Made by a program: the position numbers and the translations under genes. The notes below the pieces were generated by a model. It did no database searches, was not told where the DNA came from, and saw only the letters and a program-made list of their open reading frames with translations. DNA of 64,000 bases. It comes from Nocardia abscessus (lineage in GTDB: Bacteria; Actinomycetota; Actinomycetes; Mycobacteriales; Mycobacteriaceae). Positions 61,285-64,000 of the stretch are shown here, one piece after another; the stretch's first letter is position 1, and each line of letters starts with the position of its first letter. The DNA is taken from positions 62,001 to 126,000 of the forward strand of contig NZ_JADLQO010000012.1 of assembly GCF_015477775.1 (NCBI RefSeq), read 5' to 3'.

Positions 61285-62001
61285 TCATCCGCGGCGCGCG
61301 ATGAGCACGGCCAGTCCGTCCAGAATGCGCCCGATGCCGAATTTCAGCGCGCCCTCTCCGCCCGCTGCCGCACCCTCCTCGGCGAACGCGGCGACCGCGG
61401 CCGGGTAGCGATCGGCCGCGGCGGCCACCATCTCGGCCAACTGCCCGGCGATCTGCTTCTCGAACTCGTCGGCGTCCCCCACCCGCGTCTGCTGCACCAG
61501 GCTGCGGGCGTGCCCGGTCAACAGGACGATGGTGTCCAGGCGCTCGGCGGCGGTGAGGCCGGTGTCGACGAGCGCCGCGAGCGCGGACTCCATCCAGGCC
61601 ATCTCGTTCGGCCCGACCGGCCGTACCCCCACCGATACCTCCAGCGACCAGGGATGGGCGCGCAGGCGTTCGTAGATCGTCTCGCACCACAGGCTCAACC
61701 GGCCGCGCCAAACCTCCTCCGCCGCGTCCTCGCCGCCGTCCATCTCCGGGGGTGCGCCCAGCGCGGTGTCCAGCATCAGCGCGACGAGTTCGGCCTTGCC
61801 TGGCACGTAGCGGTACAGCGACATCTTGGTGAAACCCAGGCGCTCGGCCAGCCGCTGCATGGACAGGTTCGCCAGCCCTTCGGCATCGGCCAGCGCGATC
61901 GCCTCCGCGACGATCCGCTCCACCGACAGCGCGGGTTTCGGACCGCGCGTCGGGCGGTGACCGGTACCCCAGAGCAGTTCGAGTGTGGTTGGTGTCGGCA
62001 T
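61285..62001 (-). CDS. TetR family transcriptional regulator
   Basis: This 238-aa protein has an N-terminal helix-turn-helix (about 25-75: LSVERIVAEAIALADAEGLA, RLAERLGFTKMSLYRYVPGK) and a helical ligand domain. It is divergent to the flavin monooxygenase with 115 bp between starts, a standard arrangement for repression of the adjacent oxygenase. ATG at 62001 has GGAAGG upstream at suitable distance, so the start 16 codons earlier is rejected. Confidence 0.9.
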   Translation of the reverse strand: MPTPTTLELLWGTGHRPTRGPKPALSVERIVAEAIALADAEGLANLSMQRLAERLGFTKMSLYRYVPGKAELVALMLDTALGAPPEMDGGEDAAEEVWRGRLSLWCETIYERLRAHPWSLEVSVGVRPVGPNEMAWMESALAALVDTGLTAAERLDTIVLLTGHARSLVQQTRVGDADEFEKQIAGQLAEMVAAAADRYPAAVAAFAEEGAAAGGEGALKFGIGRILDGLAVLIARRG

Positions 62002-62115
62002 GCCCGAATCCTTCCGGAGAACGTCTTGACCCGAAATTGTGTCTACCATACGCTAATCCGCGTCCATCGAATACAGTTTCCATCGGACACAGATTGCCGA
62101 CACAGGAGATCCGCC

Positions 62116-63312
62116 ATGCGCAACACCACCGTCCTCATTTCCGGCGCCGGCATCGCCGGGCCCGCTCTGGCCTACTGGCTGCACCGCTACGGATTCGCGG
62201 TCACCGTCGTCGAGCGCGCTCCCGGGCTTCGCCCCGGCGGTCAGGCGATCGACTTCAAGGGCCGCACGCACCGCACCGTGCTGGAACGGATGGGCATCCT
62301 GCACGACGTCGAGGAGCGCAGGACGGGCACCACCGACACGGTCTTCGTGGACGAGCGGGGCTCACGGCGGGCGCTGATGTCGGGCGAGTTCACCGGCGGC
62401 GACGTCGAGATCCTGCGCGGCGACCTGTCCGAAATCCTCCACAGTCGCACCGCCGACCGCTGCGAGTACCTGTTCGGCGATTCGGTCACCGCGCTCACCG
62501 AGACCGCGGCGGGCGTGCGCGTCGAATTCGAGCACGCGACCGCGCGCACCTTCGACCTCGTCTTCGGCGCGGACGGCATCCACTCGCGGGTCCGCCGCCT
62601 GGCCTTCGGCCCCGAGCGCGACTTCGTGAAGTACCTGGGCTACTACTACGCCGTCGCGGGCGCGAGCCCGTGCGGCGCAGAGGCGGCCGGATCACCCGAA
62701 CGCGTGACCGCCTACGGTCACAACGCTCCCGGACGACTCGCGATCAGCGGCGGCCCGAAGGCACAGCAGATGTACATGTTCGCCTCCCCCGAACTCGATT
62801 ACGCGCGCGACGACAGCGCGGCCCAGCGCCGCATCCTCACCGAGACCTTCGCCGAGGTCGGCTGGGAGGTGCCGCGCATGCTCGCCGAACTGGCCGAATT
62901 CGACGATTTCTACATGGACTCGATCAGCCGGGTGCGCATGCGGGACGGATACACCAAGGGTCGGGTCGCCCTGGTCGGTGATTCCGCGTACGGAAACACG
63001 CTGGGCGGCTTCGGTACCGGGCTCGCCGTGGTCGGCGCGTACGTCATCGCGGGGGAACTGGCCCTGGCGGACGGCGATCACGCGGCCGCCTTCGCCCGCT
63101 ACGACGAACTCATGAAGCGCTACGCGAAGATCGCGGGCAACAACAACGCCGGTCGTTTCCTGGCGCCGAAGACCGCGCGCGGCATCAAGATGCGCGACTG
63201 GTTCCTCGAATCCCGGCTGTTCGCACTGATGACCGAGTACGGCGACAAGGCCGCCAACGACATCGATCTGAAGGACTACCCCGCCTTGGTCGGCACCGCC
63301 GACGCGCGCTGA
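62116..63312 (+). CDS. FAD-dependent monooxygenase (TetX/PHBH-like)
   Basis: This 398-aa class A flavin monooxygenase has VLISGAGIAGPALAYWLHRYG, the DG motif FGADGIHSRVRRLAFG and GRVALVGDSAYGNTLGGFG, the FAD-ribityl motif. It hydroxylates small aromatics or polyketides; TetX-like tetracycline inactivators belong to this group. AGGAG precedes the ATG. The TetR gene on the other strand is probably its repressor. Confidence 0.88.
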   Translation: MRNTTVLISGAGIAGPALAYWLHRYGFAVTVVERAPGLRPGGQAIDFKGRTHRTVLERMGILHDVEERRTGTTDTVFVDERGSRRALMSGEFTGGDVEILRGDLSEILHSRTADRCEYLFGDSVTALTETAAGVRVEFEHATARTFDLVFGADGIHSRVRRLAFGPERDFVKYLGYYYAVAGASPCGAEAAGSPERVTAYGHNAPGRLAISGGPKAQQMYMFASPELDYARDDSAAQRRILTETFAEVGWEVPRMLAELAEFDDFYMDSISRVRMRDGYTKGRVALVGDSAYGNTLGGFGTGLAVVGAYVIAGELALADGDHAAAFARYDELMKRYAKIAGNNNAGRFLAPKTARGIKMRDWFLESRLFALMTEYGDKAANDIDLKDYPALVGTADAR

Positions 63313-63513
63313 TCATCCGCCACCCGCCTTGACAGCAATTCTGACCCGTCGCGTCCGCCTTGGCGGGGCACGACATCCCAGTTCGCCACAGCCGCACCGC
63401 CGATCCCGAGAGGCGCGACCGGGCGGCCCCGTGCGATCGGCTGTGTTTCGATGGAACCGGAGCGAGATGGGACGCGTCTATAAAGTCAGACGGCACTGAC
63501 GGAAGGGGCGGCT

Positions 63514-63900
63514 ATGGCGGACAGCCCGTTTCCCGGGTACATCGAAGCTGCGAAAACCGGGGCATTGCAGGTGCGGATGGACCCGCAAGGGTTCGTCGAG
63601 ATCGACCAGGCGTGCCAGGAGTTGATCGACCAACTCACCGGTGCTCGCGCTGATGCTCGCGATCTCGGTGAGAAGACGCAGTGGGGATTGGGCGAGGACA
63701 ATCCGCGCCTTTCATCAGCGGTCGAACTGGTCCGGCTGTTCCGGGAGAAAGCCTTCGGGGGCCCGAACAATGCCTATGACACTCTGAGCGACTACATTTC
63801 CGTAGCCGAGGAGATCCGAGCCATGTTCAAAGCGATCTGCGACACCTACCAGCGCACCGATGCCGAGTTCGCGGCCAAGATGCGGGAACTCAGCGCATGA
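63514..63900 (+). CDS. ESX/type VII secretion substrate candidate
   Basis: This 128-aa helical protein lacks a signal peptide. It ends with AICDTYQRTDAEFAAKMREL, which contains Tyr-x3-Asp (YQRTD), the general type VII secretion signal. The helix-turn-helix build (about 20-115) fits EspC/DUF-type substrates of nocardial ESX systems. GGAAGGGG precedes the ATG. It overlaps the downstream lipoprotein gene by four bases and is likely cotranscribed. Confidence 0.62.
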   Translation: MADSPFPGYIEAAKTGALQVRMDPQGFVEIDQACQELIDQLTGARADARDLGEKTQWGLGEDNPRLSSAVELVRLFREKAFGGPNNAYDTLSDYISVAEEIRAMFKAICDTYQRTDAEFAAKMRELSA

Positions 63901-64000
63901 GCGGCAGCCGGCACAGGGTTCTTCGGCCGACGGCAGGTTTCGCAGCAGCGGCGACACTGGCGGTACTGCTCACCGGATGTGGGGACGAGACCACGTCATC
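63897..64000 (+). CDS. Lipoprotein, 5' part only (runs off the window end)
   Basis: The visible part is a lipoprotein signal: a basic n-region (SGSRHRVLRP), a hydrophobic core (AAAATLAVLL) and lipobox LTGC followed by an acidic stretch (GDETTSS). It overlaps the candidate secretion substrate by four bases. Similar lipoproteins follow small helical proteins in nocardial genomes. The mature domain is outside the window. Confidence 0.65.
   Translation, partial: MSGSRHRVLRPTAGFAAAATLAVLLTGCGDETTS

Overview
The window is high-GC DNA of a mycolic-acid actinobacterium, most likely Nocardia or a close relative. The evidence is GTG/TTG starts, 4-bp stop/start overlaps, and gene neighbourhoods that match the Mycobacterium tuberculosis chromosome in content and order: the Rv0958-Rv0959 pair (AAA ATPase + VWA protein), ychF / ispH / lipid-droplet protein / xseA-xseB (Rv1112-Rv1107), and DUF4245 / glpX / fum / phoH2 / desA2 (Rv1100-Rv1094). 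No tRNA, rRNA, CRISPR array or transposase was found.

Layout. 1-5.3 kb: a divergent MFS/MarR pair around a palindrome, an AraC regulator, an EamA exporter, two small envelope proteins, a SAM methyltransferase and an FMN reductase. 5.3-7.4 kb: a minus-strand operon of three Roadblock/LC7 proteins and one DUF4388-like protein without a GTPase, downstream of an AT-rich block with tandem palindromes. 7.8-11.6 kb: a lipoprotein and the chelatase-like ATPase/VWA pair. 11.7-12.2 kb: a small ribbon-helix-helix regulator with its own palindrome array, plus a VOC protein. 12.3-15.2 kb: a multi-pass membrane protein and a lytic transglycosylase. 15.5-18.6 kb: a Rox-like flavin monooxygenase and a divergent, shortened Rho paralogue. 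They share an intergenic region holding a 19-bp motif that matches the rifamycin-associated element, placed on the -35 box of a promoter reading into the Rho gene.

18.6-28.1 kb is a foreign island of lower GC, inserted at the 3' end of ychF. Four copies of the ychF 3' terminus, each ending in a stop codon, divide it into three cassettes: a membrane pentapeptide-repeat protein; a phosphorothioate-type McrA-like HNH nuclease with a NYN RNase and a DGQHR (DndB-like) protein; and a single 802-aa zinc-ribbon/PD-(D/E)XK protein of unknown family. No integrase is visible. I read this as an accretion hotspot for defence cassettes and as the most likely place for an undescribed system.

28.1-48 kb: ychF, a quinone oxidoreductase, an AraC/VOC pair, a carbohydrate ABC importer (lipoprotein + two permeases, no ATPase), cstA with its small partner, an Ada-AlkA/Ogt alkylation-repair operon, an SDR-like protein, sbcC/sbcD, rmuC and a DUF6542 protein. 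48-60 kb: ispH, a lipid-droplet protein, xseA-xseB, VOC and GNAT proteins, DUF4245, glpX, fum, a DesA2-like desaturase homologue, an LGFP lipoprotein and phoH2. 60-64 kb: DUF488 and small conserved proteins, a limonene-epoxide-hydrolase-like protein, a TetR/flavin-monooxygenase divergent pair, and an ESX-type substrate candidate followed by a lipoprotein cut by the window end.
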